DNA from: Chitinivibrionales bacterium
Lineage (GTDB): Bacteria; Fibrobacterota; Chitinivibrionia; Chitinivibrionales; WJKA01
DNA: 64,000 bases
Reading direction: 5' to 3'
Assembly: GCA_014728295.1 (NCBI GenBank)
Contig: WJLW01000033.1
Coordinates: forward strand, 167,752 to 231,751
Shown here: positions 1-8,663 of the stretch, one piece after another
How the letters are laid out: each line of letters opens with the position of its first letter
Numbering within the stretch: the first letter of the stretch is position 1
Made by a program: the position numbers and the translations under genes
Notes under the pieces: model-generated
What the model was told of the DNA's origin: nothing
The model's input: only the letters and a program-made list of their open reading frames with translations
The model's database searches: none

Positions 1-43
1 GCCATTTTGCATTAGTTCGCAGGAATCGATTTAAAGCTTTACC

Positions 44-74
44 GGCAGGGAGGGCATCCACCTCCTTGCCTTTT
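44..74 (+). terminator. Rho-independent terminator for a gene upstream of the window
   Basis: GGCAGGGAGG (44-53) pairs with CCTCCTTGCC (61-70) over ten base pairs, including one G-U wobble, around a 7-nt loop. TTTT follows. The wobble works only on the plus strand, so it probably ends a plus-strand gene lying left of the window. It abuts the 3' end of the minus-strand gene at 74-502. Confidence 0.55.
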
Positions 75-502
75 CAAGATTGCCGGGTAAGGAAAAAGTT
101 CCACGCACCCGTGTACAGATACCCGCCCAGTATCGCCATGGGTACAGTTGCGATTATTCCGATATACTGCACCCACATCGGTCCGGTCTCCTGAATCACC
201 ATTCCCAGCGCAATGCTGGTCGATCCCATCAGCGCAGCATTGATAAGGTTGTCGGATTGCGCGGTTCGCGTGGCGATATACCCGCCGAATACGGTGAATG
301 CCAGACCAAATGGCAGGAAAAACAGATTGAATTGGGTGCTCCAGGCAAGTGCTACGATTTTTTCTGCAATTGCCGCTTGATCCAGACCCTGCAGGTGCCA
401 ATAGACCGCGTAGCTTATCTGGATAATAAACGCAAATGCTATCGTGATGCCCCAGTCTGCTGCAATTCCCAGAAATACGCCGCGGATATGTATCTGATTC
501 AT
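74..502 (-). CDS. small integral membrane protein, function unknown
   Basis: A 142-residue, very hydrophobic protein that I do not recognise. Four membrane segments can be seen, at about residues 8-32, 48-75, 84-104 and 108-134, with short loops and no cysteine or histidine motif. AGGGA lies six bases before the ATG, which supports the start. TATAAA at roughly 520 on the minus strand could be a -10 element. It stands alone, convergent with whatever ends at the terminator at 44-74. The uninterrupted membrane topology makes a real gene likely; the family is not identified. Confidence 0.75.
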   Translation of the reverse strand: MNQIHIRGVFLGIAADWGITIAFAFIIQISYAVYWHLQGLDQAAIAEKIVALAWSTQFNLFFLPFGLAFTVFGGYIATRTAQSDNLINAALMGSTSIALGMVIQETGPMWVQYIGIIATVPMAILGGYLYTGAWNFFLTRQS

Positions 503-997
503 TATTGTCCCTGGTAGTGGTTTATAATTGTGTTAAAATAGATAAATGGCCTGGGCCGTGAGGCGGTTATCGTGCAGCATAGTCAGGATAGAGCCCGATA
601 TTTTTTTATCCAAAGCAGGTGTCGGGATGAGGTGAATACTTCCAAATGCGCGCCTGAAGAGGTTGACCTGGAAAAATGCTGGCTGGATTTTGTCCGATTG
701 ATGCGAATTGCATCACAATGCCGGCAAGGTATATTTTTGAACGGGGGTGACTGAGTTTGTACTTCAGGTGTCAAACTGAATAAGGGAAAGGTACCGGTGA
801 ACCATCCACAAGATGATTTCACCGGGTAGCAGATTCAGCAGAGCATCGGGATAATCGGCAGCTAAATATGAATGCTATCAATTAATTTAGGTAGCATTAC
901 TTCATTTTTCATTATATTTTTAGTATGCTTTTGTGGGGACGCGCTTTTTTCAATTTTGCTAAGGGTTTGCAGCTAATTTTCATGAAAGGGGGACCTG
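503..997. other. intergenic region upstream of the fibro-slime gene
   Basis: About 495 bases without a supported gene. Two short overlapping reading frames (572-754 plus, 583-822 minus) have no ribosome binding site and no domain, and are treated as chance. From about 860 the sequence becomes AT-rich and carries the inverted repeat at 871-898, then a strong AAAGGGGG Shine-Dalgarno just before the ATG at 998. Confidence 0.6.
871..898 (+). promoter_or_regulatory. inverted repeat, putative operator, copy 1
   Basis: AATGCTA, 14 bases, then TAGCATT: a perfect 7-bp inverted repeat 100 bases before the fibro-slime start codon. The right arm continues as TAGCATTACTT. That 11-base string and the same left arm recur at 3538-3568 before the next secreted-protein gene, so a shared regulator or promoter element is likely. 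Confidence 0.45.
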
Positions 998-3271
998 ATG
1001 GTTCTCAAAAGCTGGTTGCGTAGTTTAAACGCTCAATTTTCTGGCGTCCTGCCTCTGCGTATGGTTTTAACTGTTTTTTTGCTGGTGTGTTTTTCTTCCC
1101 TGTCTCGTGCTCAAAACCCACCAGATACATCCGGACAGGATACGTTGAAGGTGATCGATACGATTTGGATGGAAGTGAAGATGAGGGATTTTCTTTACAA
1201 AGACACCTACGGTCCCGGTTGCCAGGCAACTCAAGGTAATCCCGGACCGGAATGCTATGATATAGGTAAGCATCCGGACTTTTACAGCAATGATGGTCCT
1301 TCACCATGCATGGGGTCTGATTTTATGATGCCCAAAATTGATACGGTTGACGATACATCAGCCTTTTATGATTATGATAACCGGGGCCCGGTTCTTAACC
1401 CCAACCGAAGCAATCAGCAATGTATCAAGTCTTTCGAGGATTGGTATAGTGACAAAGACACGCTGACGAACAGGCCATTTCTGGTTCGCATACCTTTCCT
1501 GGTATATAATGACGGTCTCATGAGGTACACAAACCTGAATTTTTTCCCTTTGGATGACCATAAAACATGGCTTCCCCTGAGTGAGCCACCGGTAAGTACA
1601 TTCGGCAACCAGGGCTCTGCCCATAACTACGGATTCACGACTGAATTTCATGCGTCATTCGTATATAATGAAGGCGCAAACCAGACATTTACCTTTACCG
1701 GTGATGATGATGTCTATGTGTTTATCAAGGATAGCCTGGTGCTGGAAATTGGCGGGATTCATTCCAAGCTCAGTAAAACACTCTATCTCGATTCCTTGCC
1801 GGATGGATTTTTGCAGCATGGTGAAAGCTACTCATTTGATTTCTTCCATGCAGAAAGGCGGATGCTGAGTTCGCGTGTGCAAATTACCAGCATGTTTCTG
1901 GTACCGCGGGAACGGACGAAGATTTTGAAGGCAAAGGTGAGGGATATCGAAGGGAAAGTGCACGACGGTTTCGAGCCCTGTAAAAATTGCTTTGATAGAG
2001 GCTACGTGGAGCAAAAGATTGCTACGACAGGCATGAATACGAGTTTTAGCGGAGATTATAGGACACCGCTTATTACTAGTAAGGCAAAAAATTCTGACTG
2101 CGCCTTTTTCTCTCAATCTCTGTATGATTATTGGTACAATGATCTTGGAACTGACACTGTGCGACCATTTAGATACGATATTGTACTTGACGAAATTTCT
2201 CCCGGAGTATGGGGATATGATGCCGGTAGCTATGGTTTCTGGCCGCTTGATGAAGATAGCCTTTGGCAGCCCTTTTACCCCAATGGCCCAATGCCATTCG
2301 GTCACTGGGACGGTCAAAGATGTTTTTCCGGCGATGCAGACCATAATTATCATTTCACAACGGAAATTCACAACCAAATCAAATTTAACAAAGGTCAGGG
2401 ACATTATTTCAAGTTCTGCGGTGACGACGATGTATGGGCTTTCGTAAATGATAGTCTTATAATGGATTTAGGCGGATTACATTCAAAATTATGCGACAGC
2501 ATATTTCTGGATAGTTTGCCGGATGGCTTTCTTGAGGATGGTCAATCGTATGCATTCGACTTCTTTCACGCGGAGCGTCAACATCGGGCCTCGAACATGG
2601 CAATCGTAACCAACTTCCGTATCGACACCTACGATCGTGCCGGTGTACAATCCGACGTAAAATTCTCTTCAACCGGCACCTACAACGACCTCACCGTCCT
2701 CGACAGCTTCACCGTCTCCGGCGATTCGTTGTATATACAGGTTTTTGACGATATGCAGACCACCGGCATCGATACGGTATACATCGATATTCTTGGTCCG
2801 AACTTCGAAAAAGAGCGCGTCATGCTTGTCGAGACAGACGGCCGCAGCGGCGTGTATCGCGGCGGGATTGCGTATGGCGACTGGAATCCGAGAACCCGCC
2901 TCGACGGTATTCTGGATATCGGTCCGTTTGAGCGTTTTTCATATTACTATCGCGGCAAAAACGAAATCGAGACGAATCAGCAGGGAACTCCGTCGAAGGA
3001 TACGACGCCGTTTGTGGGCGTCAACGACCTGCTTCGCAAGCAGATTTCGCACGATGTTTTCGTCAAGCGCCAGCCGAAATCGTTTGTATTTGCCTCGCAA
3101 GCGGGCGGCAACCTGTTGATTTATCAGCTTGATGGACGTCTGGTAGCGCATGTGGTTATCAAACCTAATTCGTACTTCAGAATGCCCCGCAAATTTGCCG
3201 GTAAGTCATACATATATAAATGGCAAAGCGGAAAATTCCGCAAGCAGGGCCGGTTGATGCTGACCAGATAA
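998..3271 (+). CDS. secreted protein with two fibro-slime domains
   Basis: A 757-residue exported protein. A signal peptide is visible at residues 1-38 (hydrophobic core, then SLSRA). Two homologous fibro-slime (PA14-like) domains follow. They are centred on GDDDV at residues 235-239 and 475-479, and each carries a downstream HSKL, LPDGFL and DFFHAER signature. Fibro-slime domains were named from Fibrobacter and slime moulds and occur in adhesins and cellulose-binding surface proteins. After about residue 560 come a beta-rich region and a C-terminal module with an IYQLDGRLV strand, resembling a secretion tail. The likely role is surface attachment to polysaccharide. AAAGGGGG precedes the ATG. 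A strong hairpin lies just downstream. Confidence 0.9.
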   Translation: MVLKSWLRSLNAQFSGVLPLRMVLTVFLLVCFSSLSRAQNPPDTSGQDTLKVIDTIWMEVKMRDFLYKDTYGPGCQATQGNPGPECYDIGKHPDFYSNDGPSPCMGSDFMMPKIDTVDDTSAFYDYDNRGPVLNPNRSNQQCIKSFEDWYSDKDTLTNRPFLVRIPFLVYNDGLMRYTNLNFFPLDDHKTWLPLSEPPVSTFGNQGSAHNYGFTTEFHASFVYNEGANQTFTFTGDDDVYVFIKDSLVLEIGGIHSKLSKTLYLDSLPDGFLQHGESYSFDFFHAERRMLSSRVQITSMFLVPRERTKILKAKVRDIEGKVHDGFEPCKNCFDRGYVEQKIATTGMNTSFSGDYRTPLITSKAKNSDCAFFSQSLYDYWYNDLGTDTVRPFRYDIVLDEISPGVWGYDAGSYGFWPLDEDSLWQPFYPNGPMPFGHWDGQRCFSGDADHNYHFTTEIHNQIKFNKGQGHYFKFCGDDDVWAFVNDSLIMDLGGLHSKLCDSIFLDSLPDGFLEDGQSYAFDFFHAERQHRASNMAIVTNFRIDTYDRAGVQSDVKFSSTGTYNDLTVLDSFTVSGDSLYIQVFDDMQTTGIDTVYIDILGPNFEKERVMLVETDGRSGVYRGGIAYGDWNPRTRLDGILDIGPFERFSYYYRGKNEIETNQQGTPSKDTTPFVGVNDLLRKQISHDVFVKRQPKSFVFASQAGGNLLIYQLDGRLVAHVVIKPNSYFRMPRKFAGKSYIYKWQSGKFRKQGRLMLTR

Positions 3272-3290
3272 GATCGCATCGGATTTGAAG

Positions 3291-3327
3291 CCGCACAGGC
3301 TGGAGCATGGGGCTTCAGCCTGTGCGG
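3291..3327 (+). terminator. strong hairpin after the fibro-slime gene, terminator-like
   Basis: CCGCACAGGCTG (3291-3302) pairs perfectly with CAGCCTGTGCGG (3316-3327). There is no U-run after it, so it is not a textbook intrinsic terminator. It could stabilise the mRNA 3' end. GAAGCC (3287-3292) can also pair with GGCTTC (3311-3316), giving an alternative fold. Confidence 0.5.
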
Positions 3328-3478
3328 TTAAGAGTAAGTCGGGATTGATCAAGCAAAGAGGCCCGGGAGTACTGACACTAGGTCGCGTGAGTCGATGGTG
3401 TTAGTGGAATTCGCTTATTATTATCAAGGAGTTACTCGCTGTGAGGAGTTGCGGTGACTGCGAAAAATTGCCCTTCGC

Positions 3479-3496
3479 CGTTCAATAGATTGAACG
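3479..3496. promoter_or_regulatory. 18-bp perfect palindrome, putative operator, copy A
   Basis: CGTTCAATAGATTGAACG is a perfect palindrome apart from its AG centre. Its 16-bp core is the exact reverse complement of the core at 47978-47995. Both sites lie upstream of exported proteins that share a sequence region (3620-5182 and 48328-49509), which suggests a dimeric repressor or activator site. Confidence 0.5.
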
Positions 3497-3537
3497 CTTA
3501 ATCATCAGTTAATCTGCCAAAACAAGAAATCTTGGTA

Positions 3538-3568
3538 AATGCTACCCCTTTTCTTTATATTTAGCATT
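3538..3568 (+). promoter_or_regulatory. inverted repeat, putative operator, copy 2
   Basis: AATGCTA, 17 bases, then TAGCATTACTT. It has the same arms and the same 11-base right-hand string as the element at 871-898, but the spacer is three bases longer. It ends about 50 bases before the start codon at 3620. Confidence 0.45.
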
Positions 3569-3619
3569 ACTTTTGGTGCAACAATATTCATTGTTTAATT
3601 CACAGGAGAATTCTTAATT

Positions 3620-5182
3620 ATGTATCATCCTGCAAAGTCTGTGGTTGGGAGTTGTGAAGTGGTTAATAAGTGGATCCTTTCGGCACTATTGCTCAGCGTT
3701 ATCGCGTTGAATGCATCCGCCGTGAACTGGGCGACGTTGCTGGCCGACCGGGATGAAGTTGAAACGTTTACCGGTACACAGAATGTGAAAGTGGTATTTA
3801 CCTCCGAAGGCAGTCTTTACTATGTCGATTATTCCGAAAGCAACAATCCGTCGGTGCATGAAATCATTGCCGAATCGGAAGCGGCAATTCCGGTAATTTC
3901 TCCGGATGGAAACTGGATAACCTATGCGACCGGTACTTCGGCCGATGCAAATACCAATTCGCCCAGCACCGCCTGGCTGGTTGAGATGAAGGAGAGCGCC
4001 ACGCCGATACAGGTATCCGATGATGATAAGGGATTTGTGCCTCGGTTTGTGCAGGATCAGATAAATACGCCCACCGTGCTCTATTCAACCTGCGGCACCA
4101 ATCCCGGTTCGGAAATCTGGAACGGATGCGGCAAAATGTACAAACGTGCCTATAGTGGAGGTTCATTCGGAAACCCGGTACCGGTATATGAAGGCGGAAG
4201 CTATCATGGCGGCTTATCCTATGATAATCGCTATATGTGCGCAGCCGAAAATGACCTGAACGGCTTTATCCTCGATTTGGAAAATGCAAGTTCCGGACCG
4301 TCCAAAGTGCATACGATTGAGGTGACAAAAAATGCTGACGGTTCCGATACCGTCTGGTCAATGCAGACGTGCAATCCATCCATTTCTGCAAGCGAAATAT
4401 TTACCGATGCGATACTGTATCTGGACATGGGCGGAAGCTCTATTGCATCATCGTGCAAGTGCACTCATGCTCAGCTCGGTTCCGGCCAGTGGAATTTTCA
4501 TGGCCGTATGTTCATCAGCAGGTCGGACGGCAAGGTTTACAAATTCATCGATCCGATCCATAGTGACTATGATATCGTTGCCAGTATTGATATTAAAGAC
4601 GGCAAAGAGCCCGGCGCAAGCATCACCGAGCTGCAATGGGAGCATTGCGAATGGACCAACCATCCCTACTTTGCCGCCTCAGCCATGAAAGTCAAGCGCA
4701 GATGGTACGATCCCAGTAAATCGGGTCCGATCAAATGGATTGATCGCAATCTGGGCGAGGAAATTTACCTGGTCAACCTCAAAGAAGACAAAAAACTGAA
4801 AATTATGGAAGTCGATGACAAATCTTCTCAAAGCCTTGACCACCATTTTCAATTCGTCTGGATCTGGGTTGAAAAACCTCAGAATTTCGACGAAGATGAA
4901 AATTGGCTTAAAAACGACATCAGCCCGGTTGTCCAACCTACGCAGCTTCGATCGGTTGACAATGGAATTATCTCTGCCCGGGATAATGTAATTTCTGCAA
5001 GCTCTGACATTAAAAAGGTTGCAGTATTTAATGTTCAGGGTGAATTGATTCGTGCAATAGATGTTTCGCGGAAGAGTATCACGCTTAACCGGGGATACTT
5101 TTCACATTCAGGATTATATCTCGTTAAAGCCGAGACAGCCAACGGCGCCAAAGCGTCATTCCGTTGGGTTGTTTCGGAATAA
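3620..5182 (+). CDS. secreted propeller-like protein with C-terminal sorting-type tail
   Basis: A 520-residue exported protein of unassigned family. The signal peptide is WILSALLLSVIALNASA. Repeated motifs such as VISPDGNWITYATG are typical of TolB/WD40-like beta-propeller blades. The last 80 residues (VAVFNVQGELIRAID, then SGLYLVKAE) look like the beta-sandwich tails that route proteins to type IX-like secretion. Residues around TGTQNVKVVF to ISPDGNW resemble the lipoprotein at 48328-49509 (GTDSVKIVY, ISPNGEW). A GTG at 3659 with GGGAG seven bases upstream is an attractive alternative start that leaves a tighter signal peptide. The substrate or partner is unknown. Confidence 0.8.
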   Translation: MYHPAKSVVGSCEVVNKWILSALLLSVIALNASAVNWATLLADRDEVETFTGTQNVKVVFTSEGSLYYVDYSESNNPSVHEIIAESEAAIPVISPDGNWITYATGTSADANTNSPSTAWLVEMKESATPIQVSDDDKGFVPRFVQDQINTPTVLYSTCGTNPGSEIWNGCGKMYKRAYSGGSFGNPVPVYEGGSYHGGLSYDNRYMCAAENDLNGFILDLENASSGPSKVHTIEVTKNADGSDTVWSMQTCNPSISASEIFTDAILYLDMGGSSIASSCKCTHAQLGSGQWNFHGRMFISRSDGKVYKFIDPIHSDYDIVASIDIKDGKEPGASITELQWEHCEWTNHPYFAASAMKVKRRWYDPSKSGPIKWIDRNLGEEIYLVNLKEDKKLKIMEVDDKSSQSLDHHFQFVWIWVEKPQNFDEDENWLKNDISPVVQPTQLRSVDNGIISARDNVISASSDIKKVAVFNVQGELIRAIDVSRKSITLNRGYFSHSGLYLVKAETANGAKASFRWVVSE

Positions 5183-5252
5183 TTCTTACAGGTGCATGCG
5201 CCCTATGGTGCTGGGTGGCGTGTGTGCCTGACCGGAAAGTGAGGTGGGTCTC

Positions 5253-6104
5253 ATGGAAAAGAGCGTAAATCTTGCCGAGGAAACTGCTTTACAACTCTAT
5301 ATGAGGGAAATCGGCCGGAGTAACCCTCTGTCTGCCGATGAGGAGGCAATGCTTTCGGCGTTGATCCGCAAAGGCGACAAGAAGGCGCTTCATCGTATGG
5401 TGGAAGCGAATTTGCGTTTTGTGGTTTCCGTGGCTCGCAATTATCAACATCAGGGTCTGCCGTTGGGAGATCTGATCAATGAAGGCAATGTCGGCCTAAT
5501 TCGCGCAGCTAAGCGGTTTGACGAAACGAAGAAATTCAAATTTATTTCCTATGCCGTATGGTGGGTACGTCAGGCCATTTTGCAGGCCCTGGCAGAGCAA
5601 TCGCGTATCGTTAATTTGCCGCTGAATCGAGTGGGAGCGATTTACAAGATCGGCAAGGCGCTTAAAAAGCTCGAGCAAAAATATTTCCGCGTTCCCAATG
5701 TCGATGAGATTGCCGACGAGACGCAGCTTAAATCCACCGAAGTCAAAGCGACCATGAAAATTGGCGATCGTCACATGTCGCTCGAAGCTCCGCTTGACAA
5801 AGGTGAAGATTCCAATATGTACGATCTGCTCATTGACGACAAGCAGGAAATGCCCGACGAAAAGCTGATCGAGTTAACCATGCATAATGAAATCGGTAAC
5901 ATGCTGGATTTGCTTAATGAGCGGGAGCGCCAGATTGTAAAACTTTACTTTGGTCTGGGTGATGAAACAGCATATACCCTCGAGGAAATCGGCAAGCGAT
6001 TCAATTTGACGCGCGAGCGGGCTCGTCAAATCAAGGAAATTGCCTTGAAGCGCCTGCGGAGGTCAAATTACACCCGAAGGCTGCGTGCCTATATCAGAAG
6101 CTGA
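5253..6104 (+). CDS. rpoD: RNA polymerase sigma-70 family factor, RpoD/SigA type
   Basis: A 283-residue sigma factor that directs RNA polymerase to -35/-10 promoters. Region 1.2 (LQLYMREIG), region 2 (NLRFVVSVARNY, GNVGLIRAAKRFD, KFISYAVWWVRQAI), region 3 and a region 4 helix-turn-helix (TLEEIGKRFNLTRERARQI) are all complete. The acidic region 1.1 of enterobacterial RpoD is absent, as in the short primary sigma factors of Bacteroidetes and Fibrobacter. I chose the ATG at 5253, which has GAGGTGG just upstream; a GTG at 5244 is in frame. A clean terminator follows at 6132-6159. It could be the primary sigma or a close paralogue; context does not decide. Confidence 0.9.
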   Translation: MEKSVNLAEETALQLYMREIGRSNPLSADEEAMLSALIRKGDKKALHRMVEANLRFVVSVARNYQHQGLPLGDLINEGNVGLIRAAKRFDETKKFKFISYAVWWVRQAILQALAEQSRIVNLPLNRVGAIYKIGKALKKLEQKYFRVPNVDEIADETQLKSTEVKATMKIGDRHMSLEAPLDKGEDSNMYDLLIDDKQEMPDEKLIELTMHNEIGNMLDLLNERERQIVKLYFGLGDETAYTLEEIGKRFNLTRERARQIKEIALKRLRRSNYTRRLRAYIRS

Positions 6105-6131
6105 ATCTGGCGAACATAATGCGGTTAATCG

Positions 6132-6159
6132 AAGGGCAGGCACTTGGTCTGCCCTTTTT
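6132..6159 (+). terminator. Rho-independent terminator after the sigma factor gene
   Basis: AAGGGCAG (6132-6139) pairs with CTGCCCTT (6149-6156) around a 9-nt loop and merges into TTTTT. It lies 28 bases after the sigma factor stop codon, so the HEAT-repeat gene is probably transcribed separately. Confidence 0.85.
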
Positions 6160-6180
6160 ATTTCCGGTCGGGGAAAGGAG

Positions 6181-7167
6181 ATGTATTTTCCGAATATGAA
6201 GCTACTTACTCTCAGCGTTCTGGTGACCGGCGTACTATTCGCCATCAATTCAGACAGCAGCGCAGCAATTGATGAACATGCGGACGAATGGCATATTCCC
6301 GGAAAGGGAAGAGCCGTGCGCCTCTATGCAGGTAAAACACCCACGCACTATTATCGGCTGAAAGCAGACGCTGCAGCCGGGCGTGAACTGATGAGGCAGA
6401 AAGAAAAAGAGGTCAACGCCAACTTTGCCTATTGGGTTGATTACCTCAAAAAACATAAGCATGATCCCGGCCTGGTCAGGGAAGCATTGTATCGCCTGGG
6501 GTATGCGCGCGGCAAAAATGCACCCAAAGCAATCGCACTGATGAAGCAGGTTATTGCGCGTGATGAATATGATATGACCGCAAGGACATCCGCCGTCAGC
6601 ACCTTGTCCAGTTTATTGCATGGATGTGATCTCGATGACGCGGTCGTGCTTGACAATATCTACTACCTCAAAAAACTGCTCGAGCACGATGCTGTCGCAG
6701 TGCGCATGCAGGTCGCCGTCGTGCTGATGTCGTTTGGCGAAGCTGCCGCCAACCGGGAGGTCTTGCTTTCAGCTTACGATAATCCGGAGTTTAGAAGCTG
6801 CCGGAAGTGTCTGGCGTGCAAGGGGTGCGTTGCGCAAAGCATCGCAACAATCGGAGGCGAACGGGCGCGGGAAGCTCTGTATCGCGCAATGGCATACGGC
6901 GACCTCGATGCGGAGATTAAAATCGCAATTGCAAAGGCAATCGTATCACTGGGCAACGAATCCAGAGGCATCCGCCATCTGAAAAATATTCTAAAAAAGG
7001 CGCCCGACAAGCGATCCCGCGCAAAAGCGCTCTATGCATTGGCACCCTACGTGCAGCGACAGGACGTTAGCAGCTTTTTGCAGGAAGTTCGCGACGAGCA
7101 CAACGAGAAATTGCTGCGTATCACCGCCGGTCGAATACTGCAAAAGGAGTGCCCGGATTGTTTGTAG
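6181..7167 (+). CDS. exported HEAT-repeat protein with a cysteine cluster
   Basis: A protein of about 328 residues. A signal peptide (KLLTLSVLVTGVLFAI) is followed by helical repeats of HEAT/armadillo type, such as GGERAREALYRAMAYGDLD and DKRSRAKALYALAPYV, over roughly residues 100-320. Such repeats usually bind proteins. The helical stretch carries the unusual motif CRKCLACKGC, with a CPDC pair at the extreme C-terminus, suggesting metal binding or disulphides. GGAAAGGAG sits directly before the ATG at 6181 and 15 bases before an in-frame ATG at 6196, so either could be used. An open frame reaching back to 6085 crosses the terminator and is not a credible start. The 3' end overlaps the amidase gene. 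Confidence 0.75.
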   Translation: MYFPNMKLLTLSVLVTGVLFAINSDSSAAIDEHADEWHIPGKGRAVRLYAGKTPTHYYRLKADAAAGRELMRQKEKEVNANFAYWVDYLKKHKHDPGLVREALYRLGYARGKNAPKAIALMKQVIARDEYDMTARTSAVSTLSSLLHGCDLDDAVVLDNIYYLKKLLEHDAVAVRMQVAVVLMSFGEAAANREVLLSAYDNPEFRSCRKCLACKGCVAQSIATIGGERAREALYRAMAYGDLDAEIKIAIAKAIVSLGNESRGIRHLKNILKKAPDKRSRAKALYALAPYVQRQDVSSFLQEVRDEHNEKLLRITAGRILQKECPDCL

Positions 7168-7949
7168 TCAGATTCTTCTGCATCGTTTTGTGCTTGAGCG
7201 TACTCGTGGCGCATGCTTACGATCCAGATCCGGCCATCGCGTATGCCGAACTCTGGTATGATGATTGCAATCATGAGTGCACCAGCCTTTACCGTGAATG
7301 CACACCCTGGTCATACTGGGGCATGGACTGCTGCGGCTACCCGTCCAAAGGCGGCGATTGCGCCAACTTTATTTCGCAGTGCCTGATTGCCGGCGGCGAA
7401 TCCGGTTTCAACGATACGAAACCCAATCCGCCCTGTCGCGGCTTTCCCTGCGGGAAGGAAGAAATCGGGGCCAATAATCTTGGTGAATGCCTGAAACAAT
7501 ATCATGGATGGCGGGAAATCGCCTATGGCAAGCGCGAACCGATGCCGGCCTCGATGAAACCGGGGGATGTCATCGTCTACGGCAAGTCAAGCGGGTGGGG
7601 CACCCATATCGCGCTCATCGTGCGGGTAGAAGACGGCAAAGCATACATCGCTGCGCACTCCTCGCCGCAGTTTGACCGGGTTTATACGTATCTGACCGGT
7701 TCGTCGCACGAGTATTACCGATGGATTCAGGCGCCGCGTACGGTCACTTCAGTTGCTGCACCAACTGTTCTGCAAAGTAAAGATGAGCCATCCGCTTACG
7801 CACTTTACACGCTTGACGGCAGAAAGGTGATAGCCGATGTCAATTTAACGGGCTTTTCATCACAAACAGCTCACCTGCCGCGCGGAACCTACTTTCTTTG
7901 CCCGCAAGGCAGGTTTGCCGGAACTGCTCGGCCAATTGTGCTGAAATAA
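7158..7949 (+). CDS. secreted putative amidase / NlpC-like cysteine hydrolase (amidase_6 type)
   Basis: About 263 residues with a signal peptide (VVRFFCIVLCLSVLVAHA). The segment GGDCANFISQCLIAGG is the nucleophile-cysteine motif of the amidase_6 family, papain-like enzymes related to CHAP/NlpC that cut amide bonds, often in cell-wall peptides. The partner histidine is in WGTHIALIV. The domain is cysteine-rich (WYDDCNHEC, MDCCGYP). A C-terminal YALYTLDGRKV module resembles the sorting-type tail of other exported proteins here. AAAAGGAG at 7142-7149 favours the TTG at 7158; an in-frame GTG at 7149 overlaps that site. The start overlaps the HEAT gene's end, implying co-translation. Confidence 0.8.
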   Translation: MFVVRFFCIVLCLSVLVAHAYDPDPAIAYAELWYDDCNHECTSLYRECTPWSYWGMDCCGYPSKGGDCANFISQCLIAGGESGFNDTKPNPPCRGFPCGKEEIGANNLGECLKQYHGWREIAYGKREPMPASMKPGDVIVYGKSSGWGTHIALIVRVEDGKAYIAAHSSPQFDRVYTYLTGSSHEYYRWIQAPRTVTSVAAPTVLQSKDEPSAYALYTLDGRKVIADVNLTGFSSQTAHLPRGTYFLCPQGRFAGTARPIVLK

Positions 7950-7952
7950 GCA

Positions 7953-7991
7953 CGTGGTAACATATTCGTATTTGAGATACACTACACTAGC
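7953..7991 (+). repeat. 39-bp interspersed repeat, full-length copy
   Basis: This 39-base sequence, ending in GATACACTACACTAGC, is identical to the reverse complement of 47598-47636. Its last 23 bases also match 47742-47764. It fills the gap between the convergent amidase and hydrolase genes and stops exactly at the latter's stop codon. Confidence 0.8.
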
Positions 7992-8663
7992 TTATCCTCC
8001 TCGAATGAAAAACACATGCCCGCCCGGGTATGCTTTGGGGTGGGCGCCGATCCGCTCGGCAAACAGGGCGCTTGCCGTCGGCGGGATAATTGCATCCTGC
8101 GTACCGTACCAGACTTCTGTAGTGCACCGCGCGCGATGAAGGGGGAGCAGGGAGGCTTCCTGCAAAAAAATAAGGCCGCATTCAAGCTGGTCGGCGGAGT
8201 AGCGACGATAGCCGGTGTCAGGATGCGCAAGGCCGGCCTGCCGGTGGAATGAATCGAGCGTCGCCTCGACATTTCTGCGCAACCGGCGTCGCATGATTTT
8301 GAGGACGGATGGCTTCCAGCCGGCTGAGAACTGTTCCCGGCTGCAAAAACCCGACGCAGGGGAGAGCAGAATCTGTTTGCGGGGTGAGCAGCTCTGCGCC
8401 AGCGACCAGGCAAGCATGGCGCCGGTTGACCATCCGGCAACAATGGTGAATGCGTCGAGCGAGTCGATGCCGGTCGCTTCGGGCAGGCGTTCCTGCCAAT
8501 TGTCAACCAGGTGATCATCATTCACGAGCTGGGGGATGAGTGTATTGACATCGGCATAGATCGCCTGCTCACCGAAGATCGGACGCAATATGTTTGGTGC
8601 GAAGCTCCACCCGCCCAGCACCAGAATGCTGTCTTGTGTGTCAATTGGTGTTACCGTGAGCAT
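7992..8663 (-). CDS. BioH-like alpha/beta hydrolase of the biotin operon
   Basis: A 223-residue alpha/beta hydrolase. The nucleophile elbow GWSTG (Ser79), an acid in YGTQDAIIP (Asp190) and GGHVFF (His216) form a complete catalytic triad. It is the last gene of a minus-strand bioD-bioA-bioF operon and overlaps bioF by 13 bases. From position and fold it probably releases pimeloyl-ACP by cutting its methyl ester, the BioH step, to feed BioF. The sequence is not close enough to assign BioH, BioG or BioV firmly. No bioC or bioB lies in the window. Confidence 0.75.
   Translation of the reverse strand: MLTVTPIDTQDSILVLGGWSFAPNILRPIFGEQAIYADVNTLIPQLVNDDHLVDNWQERLPEATGIDSLDAFTIVAGWSTGAMLAWSLAQSCSPRKQILLSPASGFCSREQFSAGWKPSVLKIMRRRLRRNVEATLDSFHRQAGLAHPDTGYRRYSADQLECGLIFLQEASLLPLHRARCTTEVWYGTQDAIIPPTASALFAERIGAHPKAYPGGHVFFIRGG

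Larger units (their letters stand above)
3272..3619. other. intergenic region with hairpin and two palindromic elements
   Basis: No gene is supported in these 348 bases. The segment holds a 12-bp hairpin (3291-3327), an 18-bp palindrome (3479-3496), an AATGCTA/TAGCATT inverted repeat (3538-3568) and AGGAG at 3604-3608. It therefore combines a transcript end for the fibro-slime gene with a control region for the next gene. Confidence 0.6.

Noticed and set aside
572..822. Two overlapping short frames on opposite strands before the fibro-slime gene
   Set aside because: No ribosome site, no domain, and each would exclude the other.
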